DNA of 64,000 bases, from positions 62,001-126,000 of the forward strand of contig JAEYLX010000033.1 of the NCBI GenBank assembly GCA_023407575.1, given 5' to 3'. Each line of letters begins with the position of its first letter. Position 1 is the first letter of the stretch. This document shows positions 1 through 8,842 of the stretch, one piece after another. Origin of the DNA: Bacillota bacterium. GTDB lineage: Bacteria; Bacillota; Clostridia; Lachnospirales; Lachnospiraceae. Made by a program: the position numbers and the translations under genes. Below the pieces are notes generated by a model. That model did not search any database, was not told the DNA's origin, and worked only from the letters and a program-made list of their open reading frames with translations.

Positions 1-560
1 CTTGGTGCGGAAAGAGGAAACTCCGGGTTTCGAAAGGCTTTTAAGGTTTCATAGTGCTTTTTCCCAAGGTATCCCTGATAAATTTGAATTAAGTCACCAC
101 CACTAAAAGGATCATGGCGATGAATATTTAAAAAGGTTTCCAGAGATTTAAGTTTAAAATTTTCTAGTTGAAATATCTTTTTATAGGGTAGTATTTTCCT
201 ATAAATATCGACACTTTCAAATATGTCAAAGGTATAACCTAGATTTAATTTTGCGATTTTTCGTTGTAAATATGGAATATCAAATCCGTTACCATTATAA
301 TGAAACAACACTCGACGATCTTTTATAAATTCAAAAAAGGAGGAAATGAGCAATGCCTCCTCCTGAATACTTTCACTGAACCATTGAATTAGGTGGAAGG
401 AACCTTCGCTGTAGTACGCGCAGCCAATTAGAAATAGATAAGTTGTGTCTGCTGCAAAACCCGTAGTTTCAATATCAAAAAATGCAATTTGATTAAGGTC
501 ATAATCATTTTCTAAGGGATAGGCTGGCATTGGAAAATGATTGTCATTTCTTATTAGCAT
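1..560 (-). CDS. RNase H-fold 3'-5' exonuclease-like protein (YprB type), C-terminus outside window
   Basis: The gene reads leftward from an ATG at 560 and runs open through position 1, so its C-terminus is missing. The start is supported by an AAAGGAG ribosome site 8 nt upstream. Residues 27-35 carry an FFDIETTGF motif, with acidic pair D29 and E31, and a second acidic motif NGNGFD has its Asp at 94. Both are typical of the DEDD exonuclease fold (RNase_H_2 family, as in Bacillus YprB). The likely role is nucleic-acid exonuclease activity; the substrate cannot be read from sequence. It is divergent from the fusion gene at 857. The family call is solid, the function is inference. Confidence 0.8.
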   Translation of the reverse strand, partial: MLIRNDNHFPMPAYPLENDYDLNQIAFFDIETTGFAADTTYLFLIGCAYYSEGSFHLIQWFSESIQEEALLISSFFEFIKDRRVLFHYNGNGFDIPYLQRKIAKLNLGYTFDIFESVDIYRKILPYKKIFQLENFKLKSLETFLNIHRHDPFSGGDLIQIYQGYLGKKHYETLKAFRNPEFPLSAP

Positions 561-856
561 TAAGGTACTCCTTTCAAATTCATTAAAGACATTTTACCAC
601 AGCAAGTTTAAGAAGAAAAGGATGGGCAATTAATTCTTATAACATAGGCTGATTTACAAAGGAAAATGTTAGAAAATTTTAATGAAATTTTAACATTCCT
701 ATGCTAGAATAGTGGATATGTTACAACACAGCCATTTGCAATTCCGTATTCCAGCATGAATGGAAGAATAGGAATCAGGCTTGCTGTACAAATATATTAC
801 TATTAAGCTGTAAAGGCTGAATAGTAACATTTAGATAAAGCATGGGGGATCTTGGG
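561..856. promoter_or_regulatory. Divergent intergenic region with leader hairpin
   Basis: This 296-bp gap separates the minus-strand exonuclease from the plus-strand fusion gene and should hold both promoters. I see no strong consensus promoter. A perfect 8-bp inverted repeat, TTACTATT at 797-804 and AATAGTAA at 820-827, lies just ahead of the fusion gene and would fold in its leader. A weaker imperfect inverted repeat lies at about 740-774. No coding potential is visible. Confidence 0.4.
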
Positions 857-3262
857 ATGTGGAACTTGGAAATTTTTGGACAAGATATATATTATCTTTT
901 TTATATGTTACTTATATATAGTGTAATTGGCTGGGTTTATGAGAGCTGTCTGATATCAGTACAAGAAAAGAAGTTAATCAATCGTGGTTTTTTGACTGGA
1001 CCTATAATTCCCATCTACGGATTTGGAGCAGTGATAGTTTACCTGGTTTTATGGGATTATCGAAGTAATCTATTAATTGTTTTTGTAGCGGGATGTCTAC
1101 TTGCCACAGTTTTAGAGTACATAACCTCTCTTTTAATGGAGTTGGCATTTCATACCAGATGGTGGGATTATAGTAATCATCCCCTAAATATAAACGGAAG
1201 AATAAGTTTGTTGGTATCTTTGTTTTGGGGATTGCTTTCTGTAATTATGGTATGCTTTATGCATCCGGCAATACATACCTTGCTTGGAATAATTCCAAGA
1301 CAATTCGGTGAAATTATTGGATATGTAATAATTCCGCTCATTTTTACCGATATTATTATAACAATTATTTCCACAATAGAACTTCGTAAAGTTTTAGGTA
1401 AATTGAAACGACTACGAGAAGATATCACCGAATATATTAGCACCAGTAGGATTTACGAAACAGGGGAAGATATTCTGGACAGATTATCCAATATCAGAAT
1501 ACCCAGGATGATATTAGAACTAAAAGAGCTGATGCCTGATATTCCAGTAGGATTAAAGGAGTTTATTGGGAGATATCAGAGTATAAAACTACAAAAGACC
1601 CACATACGTTTTCTAAAAGCCTTTCCGAATATGAGGGTGAGAAAACTGGAGACGGCATTAAGAGATTTGCGTGAGACATTGGGCAGAAAAGGAGTACGTG
1701 CATTGAGTAAGGATATTAGAGAAGAAATGAAAGGAACATTAAAGGGTCATTTAAGTGGTTTTCTTAAGGCGACGCTAGTTGGCTTACTTGTACTTGCGCA
1801 ATTTGGCATGATTATTTACTTGTCCTATGCTCTGCGAGGTTATACCATCTATCTGTATACCGGTATTCAGGTTCTAAGTATTATAATTGTAATTGGTCTA
1901 GTGAATGATAATAGAAATAATTCCTATAAGATAAGCTGGATCTGTATTATAGCAGCACTTCCGGTTACCGGGCATATAATGTTCGTGCTTTGGGGTAACA
2001 GACGAAGAAGAAAAATTGATCTTCATATATTAAAAAAACTTCAGCGGGGAGCAGAGTTTTTGGAGTTTAACCAAGAAGTCTCTGAACGTTTTGAGAAAAA
2101 ATATCCTACAAAGAGTAGAATGGCTAAATTTTTAGAATCAAATTCTTTTCCATTATTTAAGAATAATAAAGTAGAATATTACCCAATGGGTGAAGATGTT
2201 TTTGATGCTATTTTTTTAGAGATGGAACGTGCTAAAAAATTTATATTGGTTAACTTTTTTATTGTTGCTGATGGGGTTCTATGGAAGAGAATGCATGAAA
2301 TTCTACTTAAGAAAATGAGAGAAGGGGTAGAAGTTAAGTTTTTATATGATGACTTTGGTGCTACTCTACGTACTCCCACAAACTTTAAACGCAGCCTTGA
2401 AAATGAAGGCATGGAAGTGCGAGCGTTTAATCCAATTCATAAATATACCGACAAATTATATATGAATTATAGATCCCACCAAAAAATAATAGTTATTGAT
2501 GGTAATATAGGTTTTACTGGAGGAATGAACCTTGCGGATGAATATGCTAATCTTGTAGAACGTTTCGGTGTTTGGAAGGATAATGCGGTTCGTGTAGAAG
2601 GTGATGCGGTATGGGGATTAACGGTTACATTTTTACAAATGTGGGAGGTTTCCGGTGGTGGAGTGCCTTTGGACTATAATCCTTACCGTCCATCAAAGGA
2701 GTTTGAAGAGAATGACGTTTATTGTCAGGTAATATCAGATGGGCCGGCAAATAATCCAAGAAATCCAGTCGAAGATACCTACAAGCAAATGATATATTAT
2801 GCAAAGAAGGTATTGTACATTACAACACCGTATCTTATAATTGAAGATGATATGCGAGATGCGTTGATTACAGCAGCAAAAAGTGGTATTGATGTACGTA
2901 TTATTACTCCATATATTCCGGATAAGAAGAGCGTTAAGATTCTTACCACCTACAATTATGGTAGACTGTTGGAAGCAGGAGTAAGAATTTTTGAGTATTT
3001 ACCAGGCTTCATACATGCAAAGACAATTTTAACTGAAGATAGTGCGATAATCGGCACCATTAATATGGATTATCGTAGTTTTCATCTTCATTATGAATGT
3101 GGTGTTTGGATCTGTGATCGAAATACTGTACAGATGGTAAGAGAGGATCTTCTAAATACGATGGACCAGTGTAAAGAAATATCTCATGCGGAATGGAAGC
3201 AAAGGTCTGCATTGATAAAGATGTATGAGAGGGTTCTGAATTTATTTTCAACGCTAATGTAA
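857..3262 (+). CDS. Fusion: CmpB-type (ABC transporter type IV-like) membrane domain + cardiolipin synthase
   Basis: This 801-aa protein, counted from the ATG at 857, joins two families. Residues about 1-180 are a multi-pass membrane domain resembling the PF06541 putative ABC-transporter type IV family (IYYLFYMLLIYSVIGWVYES region). A linker of about 100 residues follows, then two membrane helices (about 300-380) and two phospholipase D-type domains as in cardiolipin synthase. The first HKD motif is intact (H541, K543, D548). The second reads H720-A-K722 with Glu at 727, where the family has Asp, and Asp at 728. The expected reaction is condensation of two phosphatidylglycerols to cardiolipin at the membrane. 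An ATG at 842 is also in frame but has no ribosome site, whereas GGGGGA at 844-849 is well placed for 857. The gene appears monocistronic. Confidence 0.82.
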   Translation: MWNLEIFGQDIYYLFYMLLIYSVIGWVYESCLISVQEKKLINRGFLTGPIIPIYGFGAVIVYLVLWDYRSNLLIVFVAGCLLATVLEYITSLLMELAFHTRWWDYSNHPLNINGRISLLVSLFWGLLSVIMVCFMHPAIHTLLGIIPRQFGEIIGYVIIPLIFTDIIITIISTIELRKVLGKLKRLREDITEYISTSRIYETGEDILDRLSNIRIPRMILELKELMPDIPVGLKEFIGRYQSIKLQKTHIRFLKAFPNMRVRKLETALRDLRETLGRKGVRALSKDIREEMKGTLKGHLSGFLKATLVGLLVLAQFGMIIYLSYALRGYTIYLYTGIQVLSIIIVIGLVNDNRNNSYKISWICIIAALPVTGHIMFVLWGNRRRRKIDLHILKKLQRGAEFLEFNQEVSERFEKKYPTKSRMAKFLESNSFPLFKNNKVEYYPMGEDVFDAIFLEMERAKKFILVNFFIVADGVLWKRMHEILLKKMREGVEVKFLYDDFGATLRTPTNFKRSLENEGMEVRAFNPIHKYTDKLYMNYRSHQKIIVIDGNIGFTGGMNLADEYANLVERFGVWKDNAVRVEGDAVWGLTVTFLQMWEVSGGGVPLDYNPYRPSKEFEENDVYCQVISDGPANNPRNPVEDTYKQMIYYAKKVLYITTPYLIIEDDMRDALITAAKSGIDVRIITPYIPDKKSVKILTTYNYGRLLEAGVRIFEYLPGFIHAKTILTEDSAIIGTINMDYRSFHLHYECGVWICDRNTVQMVREDLLNTMDQCKEISHAEWKQRSALIKMYERVLNLFSTLM

Positions 3263-3335
3263 TTAATGAGTTACGGTAAAAAAATCATTGGCAAGTATAT
3301 TACTTTTTTGATTTAATTGATAGAATAATTAAAAT

Positions 3336-3378
3336 GGGAAGGTATTTCAGAGTGGTAGTCATTCTAAAGTACCTTTCC
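3336..3378 (+). repeat. Imperfect hairpin between the Cls fusion and the YvyF-like gene
   Basis: GGGAAGGTATTTCAGA at 3336-3351 can pair with TCTAAAGTACCTTTCC at 3363-3378, allowing G-U pairs, around an 11-nt loop. There is no T tract after it, so it is not a clear intrinsic terminator. It may be a leader structure for the gene at 3439. Confidence 0.35.
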
Positions 3379-3438
3379 GATTAAGGATATGACGGTAAAT
3401 ATTTTAAGTTTTCAATTTTATGTAAAGGAGTTAAAGTG

Positions 3439-3690
3439 ATGCATAACAACATTTGTAAGCATTGTCATAAGGCATTTCAATCAAGATATAAGACTTATTC
3501 TTGTAGTGCATGCAAAGAAATTGATAGTAATCATTTTGATGATATTGAAGCTTATTTGAAAGAATATCCGAATAGTAATGCATTGCAAATCTCGGAAGCC
3601 CTTGGAATCACTGCTTTTGAGGTTTTAAATTATGTAAAAGAAGGACGACTTAATGTTTCCAGGGGGACATTTGAGCGTTTGTCCGATTAA
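3439..3690 (+). CDS. Small zinc-finger/HTH protein, YvyF-like
   Basis: This 83-aa protein has an N-terminal CxxC pair (CKHC) and a second pair (CSAC) that probably bind one zinc, followed by a short helical domain with a helix-turn-helix look (SNALQISEALGITAFEVLNYVKEGRL). The arrangement resembles the YvyF / TIGR03826 flagellar-operon proteins, but no flagellar gene is nearby. AAAGGAG at 3424-3430 is 8 nt from the ATG at 3439; a GTG at 3436 directly before it is the alternative. The family assignment rests on resemblance only and the function is unknown. Confidence 0.65.
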   Translation: MHNNICKHCHKAFQSRYKTYSCSACKEIDSNHFDDIEAYLKEYPNSNALQISEALGITAFEVLNYVKEGRLNVSRGTFERLSD

Positions 3691-3775
3691 GGTGGGCTTC
3701 CTTAAGCAAGTTTGATAAAGTTATAGTTCTTCTGATTTTTAATAGAGAAGATGAATGATACATATGAGGTGTGAG

Positions 3776-4381
3776 ATGATAGGTTATTTAAAAGGAGAAC
3801 TGGCAGAAGTAAAAGAAAATTATGTGGTACTTGAAGTGAACAATATTGGATATGAGGTATACTTACCTGCTTCCGCCATCATGGACCTTCCTTCCAGGGG
3901 CAGTACCATTAAATTATATACATATATGCATGTAAGAGAAGATGCAATTGGTCTCTTTGGATTTTTGACGAAGGACGACTTGGAAATGTTTAAGTTATTA
4001 ATAACAGTGAATGGAATTGGTCCCAAAGGAGCACTTGGTATTCTTTCTGCTATAACCGCTGACGATATCCGCTTTGCAGTGTTAGCAGAGGATGCGAAAG
4101 CGATTGCAAAAGCGCCGGGAATAGGAAGCAAAACTGCAAGTAAGTTAATTCTTGAACTAAAGGACAAATTTAAGTTAGAATCAGCCTTTGAGCAAAGATT
4201 AATAAATCAGGAAAATAAGCAATTTAATTCCGGTATTCAGAGCAAGAAAGAAGAAGCGGTACAAGCGCTTACGGTTCTTGGTTATTCTGCCTCGGATGCA
4301 CTTAAAATTGTACATCAGATTGAAATTACAGAGGATATGACTTCAGAAGAGATACTTAAGCAATGTCTTAAGAAGATGTAA
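3776..4381 (+). CDS. ruvA: Holliday junction branch migration complex subunit RuvA
   Basis: RuvA, 201 aa, binds four-way Holliday junctions as a tetramer and loads the RuvB helicase during recombination and repair. The N-terminal OB-fold begins MIGYLKGEL. Two helix-hairpin-helix motifs follow (GIGPKGA and GIGSKTA), then a linker and a C-terminal RuvB-binding domain. The start is placed at 3776 because homologues begin at this MIGYLKG and an AGGTG-type ribosome site lies just upstream; an in-frame ATG at 3755 would add seven unconserved residues. ruvB follows after 65 nt, the usual ruvAB order. Confidence 0.97.
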   Translation: MIGYLKGELAEVKENYVVLEVNNIGYEVYLPASAIMDLPSRGSTIKLYTYMHVREDAIGLFGFLTKDDLEMFKLLITVNGIGPKGALGILSAITADDIRFAVLAEDAKAIAKAPGIGSKTASKLILELKDKFKLESAFEQRLINQENKQFNSGIQSKKEEAVQALTVLGYSASDALKIVHQIEITEDMTSEEILKQCLKKM

Positions 4382-4446
4382 TGCCTGAATTTATATGAAA
4401 AGAGTCTCTAGGTTAAAAAAAAGCCAGAGCTTTATTGGAGAGAACA

Positions 4447-5433
4447 ATGGCGAAACGTGTGATAACAACCGAATTTACGGAAGAAGATAGAAGAATTGAA
4501 GGGTCCTTAAGACCCCAAATGCTTACTGACTACATTGGACAAATTAAAGTTAAGGAAAATTTAAAAATCTATATAGAAGCAGCTAAGCAACGAAATGAAA
4601 CCCTTGATCATGTCCTGTTTTTTGGGCCTCCTGGACTTGGTAAAACAACACTTGCTGGTATTATCGCAAATGAAATGGGGGTTAATATCAAAGTGACCTC
4701 TGGACCAGCAATCGAAAAACCTGGAGAAATGGCGGCTATTTTAAATAACCTGCAAGAGGGAGATGTCCTTTTTGTGGATGAAATTCACCGCTTAAATCGT
4801 CAAGTAGAAGAACTCTTATACCCTGCAATGGAGGATTATGTAATCGATATTGTTATAGGGAAGGGTCAAACAGCGAAGTCAATTCGTATTGATCTTCCTA
4901 AATTTACTTTAGTAGGTGCAACCACCAGAGCAGGTATGCTAACACCGCCACTTCGTGATCGATTTGGTGTGGTTAGCCGTCTTGAATTTTATACTACAGA
5001 GGAGCTTAAGAAGATAATTATTAGATCTGCAGAGGTTTTACAGGTAGAAATAGATGAAGAGGGAGCCACTGAACTTGCCAGACGCTCCAGAGGAACGCCA
5101 AGACTTGCCAATCGTTTATTAAAAAGAGTACGAGATTTTGCACAGGTCAAATATGATGGTAAAATTACAGTTAAAGTTGCCGGGTTAGCCCTTGATCTAC
5201 TTGAAGTGGACAAGCTAGGATTGGATCATATTGATAGGGAAATACTTGTGACAATGATTGAAAAATTTGGTGGTGGACCCGTTGGAATTGAGGCAGTTGC
5301 TACAACCATTGGTGAGGATGTGGGCACAGTGGAAGAGGTATATGAGCCATATCTTGTTCAAAATGGCTTAATTCTTCGAACCCCAAGAGGAAGAGTTGCA
5401 TCGGAGCTGGCTTACCGTCATATCGGTCTGTAA
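4447..5433 (+). CDS. ruvB: Holliday junction branch migration helicase RuvB
   Basis: RuvB, 328 aa, is the hexameric AAA+ motor that drives branch migration with RuvA. The Walker A motif GPPGLGKT begins at residue 60, the Walker B region reads LFVDEIHRL, the sensor region reads GATTRAG, and the C-terminal winged helix contains TPRGRVA. GGAGAG at 4437-4442 lies 4 nt before the ATG at 4447. A TTG at 4435 is in frame but overlaps that ribosome site, so 4447 is preferred. It pairs with ruvA immediately upstream. Confidence 0.97.
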   Translation: MAKRVITTEFTEEDRRIEGSLRPQMLTDYIGQIKVKENLKIYIEAAKQRNETLDHVLFFGPPGLGKTTLAGIIANEMGVNIKVTSGPAIEKPGEMAAILNNLQEGDVLFVDEIHRLNRQVEELLYPAMEDYVIDIVIGKGQTAKSIRIDLPKFTLVGATTRAGMLTPPLRDRFGVVSRLEFYTTEELKKIIIRSAEVLQVEIDEEGATELARRSRGTPRLANRLLKRVRDFAQVKYDGKITVKVAGLALDLLEVDKLGLDHIDREILVTMIEKFGGGPVGIEAVATTIGEDVGTVEEVYEPYLVQNGLILRTPRGRVASELAYRHIGL

Positions 5434-5479
5434 TCTATTCTTATAAATGGTCATGTACAATCGTTTCTAACAAATTGAC

Positions 5480-5508
5480 TTGTCAACCCCTAGGACTTAA
5501 GTTATAAT
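5480..5508 (+). promoter_or_regulatory. Sigma-A-type promoter upstream of zapA (distal)
   Basis: TTGTCA at 5480-5485 and a perfect TATAAT at 5503-5508 are separated by 17 nt. It lies just after ruvB and points toward zapA. Confidence 0.65.
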
Positions 5509-5542
5509 TACTATGGACAAAGCATATAAACTAGTGTATTTC

Positions 5543-5571
5543 TTGACTTTCAAAAAGCTTAAAGCTAGAAA
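5543..5571 (+). promoter_or_regulatory. Sigma-A-type promoter upstream of zapA (proximal)
   Basis: TTGACT at 5543-5548 and TAGAAA at 5566-5571 are separated by 17 nt, about 80 bp before zapA. With the distal promoter it suggests zapA is transcribed apart from ruvAB. Confidence 0.5.
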
Positions 5572-5653
5572 GTACGAATAGAGAATATAATTAATAGATT
5601 TATCTGGAATAAAGTTATAAATGTAGCTGCCTGATGGCAGGATGGGGGTTACT

Positions 5654-6067
5654 ATGGATAAGTATCATGATATTGAAGTTATCATTCATAACAAGAGATA
5701 TACCCTAAGTGGATACGAAAGCGAAGAATATTTACAAAAAATCGCTTCCTATATTAATAATAAACATACCGAGTTCCGTAATAGAGATGCCTACCGTTTT
5801 TTAGATACTGATTTGAAAAACATTTTAATGCAAATAAATATTGCCGATGATTTCTTTAAAGCAAAAGAAAAGATAACAGAGCTTGAGCAAGAGAGCGAAT
5901 TAAAAGGAAATGAAATTTTCGATATCAAGCATGAACTGATTATGTCCCAGACAAAGCTTGATGCTAGTTTAAAAGAGATTGAGGATCTAAAGAAAGAGCT
6001 GTACGAGGCACAGAAAAAGATTGTGCGTTTAGAGACAGAAGTAAATGAAATCGAGAAAAAACGATAA
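5654..6067 (+). CDS. zapA: Cell division protein ZapA
   Basis: This 137-aa protein fits ZapA, which bundles FtsZ filaments at the septum. The N-terminal half (HDIEVIIHNKRYTLSGYES, then YLQKIASYINNK) is the conserved ZapA head, and from about residue 75 to the end it is an uninterrupted Glu/Lys-rich coiled coil. GGGGG at 5644-5648 suits the ATG at 5654; an ATG at 5642 in the same frame is possible. Two promoter-like sequences precede it and a structured element follows. Confidence 0.88.
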   Translation: MDKYHDIEVIIHNKRYTLSGYESEEYLQKIASYINNKHTEFRNRDAYRFLDTDLKNILMQINIADDFFKAKEKITELEQESELKGNEIFDIKHELIMSQTKLDASLKEIEDLKKELYEAQKKIVRLETEVNEIEKKR

Positions 6068-6081
6068 AGAAGAACGATAAG

Positions 6082-6151
6082 GCTGTCTAATTAAGTGATG
6101 TAACAAACTGGTATTGAACCGGGGAACATCCTTATACGGACAGCATTTTTT
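6082..6151 (+). ncRNA. Structured terminator or small RNA candidate after zapA
   Basis: Three nested helices can be drawn: GCTGTC 6082-6087 with GACAGC 6139-6144; TAAG plus GATGT at 6092-6101 with ACATC-CTTA at 6126-6134; and CTGGT 6108-6112 with ACCGG 6118-6122. Seven T residues follow from 6146. At minimum it is an intrinsic terminator for zapA. Its size and internal structure are more than a terminator needs. Confidence 0.5.
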
Positions 6152-6213
6152 TCATGACAGGTGATGTATCTAAAATTTTGAATATTTAGTACAAGCTATT
6201 TTGGAGGAATTAA

Positions 6214-8766
6214 ATGAGTAAGAAGATTGAAATACTGGCACCAGCTGGCTCTTATGAGTCAATGAAGGCAGCAATGAATGCTGGTTGCGATGCGGTATAT
6301 ATTGGTGGCAGCAGTTTTGGTGCCAGAGCTTATGCCAATAATTTGGAGGAGAGTACCCTGCTTCAAGCGATTGATGAAGCTCACATCAGGAATAAAAATT
6401 TATATTTAACAGTGAATACCCTTCTTAAGGAGCAGGAACTTAAAGCAAAGCTCTATAAGTTTCTAGAAAAATTATATCTACAAGGTTTGGATGCAGTTAT
6501 TGTACAAGACGTTGGAGTAATGAACTTTATTCATGAACATTTTCCAAACTTACCGATTCACGCTAGTACCCAAATGACACTCACGATGGCAGAGGGAGCA
6601 AATCTCTTAAAGGATTACGGTGTTACTAGAATTGTTACTTCCAGGGAGCTTAGTCTTAAGGAAATTAAAAAGATAAGAGAAAACACAACTCTCGAAATTG
6701 AAACCTTTGTTCATGGGGCACTTTGTTATTGTTATTCAGGCCAGTGTCTGATGAGCAGTCTAATTGGTGGACGTAGCGGAAATCGCGGACGATGTGCGCA
6801 ACCTTGTCGTATGCCATATCAATTTTCTGCGGATAATAAGAAAAGCTCCAAAGAGGAAGAAAAGTATTTGCTTAGTCCCAAAGATATTAATACAATTACG
6901 TTAATACCGGAGCTGGTTGATGCTGGTATTGATTCCTTTAAGATAGAAGGAAGAATGAAACGACCGGAGTATGCCGCTTTGGTATCTTTTTTGTACCGGA
7001 AATATGTTGACCTTTATTTAGAACATGGAAGACAACATTATGAGAGCTTTTTGTCTTCTGTGGAATGCCAGCGTGATATGACGAACCTGCAGGATGTCTA
7101 TAACCGAGGAGGCTTTTCCACAGGATATGGTGAAACCTATCATGGTAAAAAGATGATGTCCTTATCCCGCCCCAACCACAGTGGTGTTCAGGTAGGTGTG
7201 ATTAAAGAAGTTGGAAAGGGGCAGGTGTCAATAAGCGTGAAGGACGATATTCATGCCCAGGATATACTGGAAATAAGAAATTTTGAGGAAGGTCTTTATG
7301 AATTTACAGTTAAGGATTCTCATAAACCAGGTGAAATTCTTAGGACCAATGTTGGTATTCGTCCACAGGTAGACAGGAAGGATAAAAAAAGTACTGGAAA
7401 GTCAGCAATTTCTAATGAACGCCAAATGATTAAGACAGGGGATCTGGTGTATCGTACACGAAATAATGAATTGCTGGGAGAGTTGGAGCGTGACTTCCTT
7501 GCAAAGGATGCTAAACTGGGGATTAGGGGTAAATTAGTTGCCAGAGTTGGTGAAAATATCTCCTTTACTGCTTATAGCCAGGGGTGTTCTGTAACGGCAT
7601 ATCATGATATTGTTCAACCAGCCTTAAAACAACCAATGTCACTGGAAAAGTTACGAGTACCCCTGGAAAAGACGGGAGACACCTTATATTATTTTGAACA
7701 AATTGAAATAGAAGCGGACGAAAGTATCTTTGTTCCTGTCGCATGGCTCAATGATTTAAGGAGAGAGGCAATTAAGTTACTTTGTGAAGAAGTTGTAGAA
7801 AAACATCAAAGAAATACTCCGATTAGTTTAAACTTTAATAGAGTTGAAACATCAACACCTTTGAAGGATGAAGGTGTAGAAAGTGAGCATGCTTCACTGA
7901 AAGTACGGACGACGATTAGTGTATCCCTGCAAACGGTTGATCAATTTAAAAGTATTTTAGACTTTAAAGAAATTGCAAATATTCATGTAGATTATGATAC
8001 TATTACCAAGGATGAGATACTTCATATGGCTGCACAAGCAGCGAATAATCATAAAAAGTTTTATCTTTCACTTCCGCACATTTGCAGATTGGGCGTATTT
8101 GAAAGTTTAAAAAAGGATTTGATTGAAATAATAGATTATAATGAAGTTACTGGATTTATTGTAAAGAATCTTGAAGAAATATCCCTTCTTACTTCGTTAT
8201 TAAAGGAGAAAGGGCTTCCTAGGGAGCTTATTCTGGATCATAATCTATATATTTTTAACAAAGAAGCAAAGTTATTCTGGTCCAAGCAGGAATTGTATCA
8301 TTATACAGCGCCTGTGGAATTGAATTATCAGGAGCTTATAAATCTTGGAGTAGAAGATTGCGATCTGATTGTATACGGATATCTGCCTATGATGACTTCA
8401 ACGCAATGTCTTTTTGATAATACCGAAGGGTGTAGAAAAGGTAAAAAACGAGAAGGCGAAGCACAGGCTAAAATAGGATTTCAGGGAATTCTTACCGATC
8501 GTATGGGTAAAGAGTTTTTTGTCAAAGCTAATTGTGAAGGGTGTTACAATGTTATTTACAACGGACAACCATTATCCCTTCATCAGCAGGTAAAAGAGCT
8601 CCATAAACTGAAACCAAGAGGAATACGCCTCGATTTTACGAAAGAGTCCAGAGAACAGACAAAAAAGGTTATTGAAATATTCATCGAGGAGTATTGTTAT
8701 AATAGGAAGAGTTCAGCTGAACTTAACGAATATACAACAGGACATTTCAAACGTGGTGTGGAATAG
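6214..8766 (+). CDS. Large U32-family protein (RlhA-like, with DUF3656-type extension)
   Basis: This 850-aa protein begins with the U32 core (KIEILAPAGSYESMKAAMNAG). The U32 signature lies at about residues 163-185: a Glu, then FVHGALCYCYSGQC, followed by further cysteines in RGRCAQPCRMPY. Characterised members of this family are RNA hydroxylation factors, such as RlhA for 23S rRNA and TrhP for tRNA, rather than proven peptidases. The length and long C-terminal region match the large clostridial form. More cysteines near the C-terminus (CEGCYN) may complete a metal site. TTGGAGG precedes the ATG. The shorter U32 gene at 40068 is the TrhP-type paralogue. Which RNA this one modifies cannot be read here. 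Confidence 0.88.
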   Translation: MSKKIEILAPAGSYESMKAAMNAGCDAVYIGGSSFGARAYANNLEESTLLQAIDEAHIRNKNLYLTVNTLLKEQELKAKLYKFLEKLYLQGLDAVIVQDVGVMNFIHEHFPNLPIHASTQMTLTMAEGANLLKDYGVTRIVTSRELSLKEIKKIRENTTLEIETFVHGALCYCYSGQCLMSSLIGGRSGNRGRCAQPCRMPYQFSADNKKSSKEEEKYLLSPKDINTITLIPELVDAGIDSFKIEGRMKRPEYAALVSFLYRKYVDLYLEHGRQHYESFLSSVECQRDMTNLQDVYNRGGFSTGYGETYHGKKMMSLSRPNHSGVQVGVIKEVGKGQVSISVKDDIHAQDILEIRNFEEGLYEFTVKDSHKPGEILRTNVGIRPQVDRKDKKSTGKSAISNERQMIKTGDLVYRTRNNELLGELERDFLAKDAKLGIRGKLVARVGENISFTAYSQGCSVTAYHDIVQPALKQPMSLEKLRVPLEKTGDTLYYFEQIEIEADESIFVPVAWLNDLRREAIKLLCEEVVEKHQRNTPISLNFNRVETSTPLKDEGVESEHASLKVRTTISVSLQTVDQFKSILDFKEIANIHVDYDTITKDEILHMAAQAANNHKKFYLSLPHICRLGVFESLKKDLIEIIDYNEVTGFIVKNLEEISLLTSLLKEKGLPRELILDHNLYIFNKEAKLFWSKQELYHYTAPVELNYQELINLGVEDCDLIVYGYLPMMTSTQCLFDNTEGCRKGKKREGEAQAKIGFQGILTDRMGKEFFVKANCEGCYNVIYNGQPLSLHQQVKELHKLKPRGIRLDFTKESREQTKKVIEIFIEEYCYNRKSSAELNEYTTGHFKRGVE

Positions 8767-8842
8767 GGTTATTCAGATATTATTATTTGTTAGGGTCATA
8801 TGGCTGAACAGTAATCAATACGGAAAGTTAGGTAGGTGAGAG

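Noticed and set aside
6068..6213. 6S RNA next to zapA, as in gammaproteobacteria
   Set aside because: The gap is only 146 bp and the structured part about 63 nt; 6S RNA is about 180 nt with a large central bubble. The neighbour similarity is probably coincidence.
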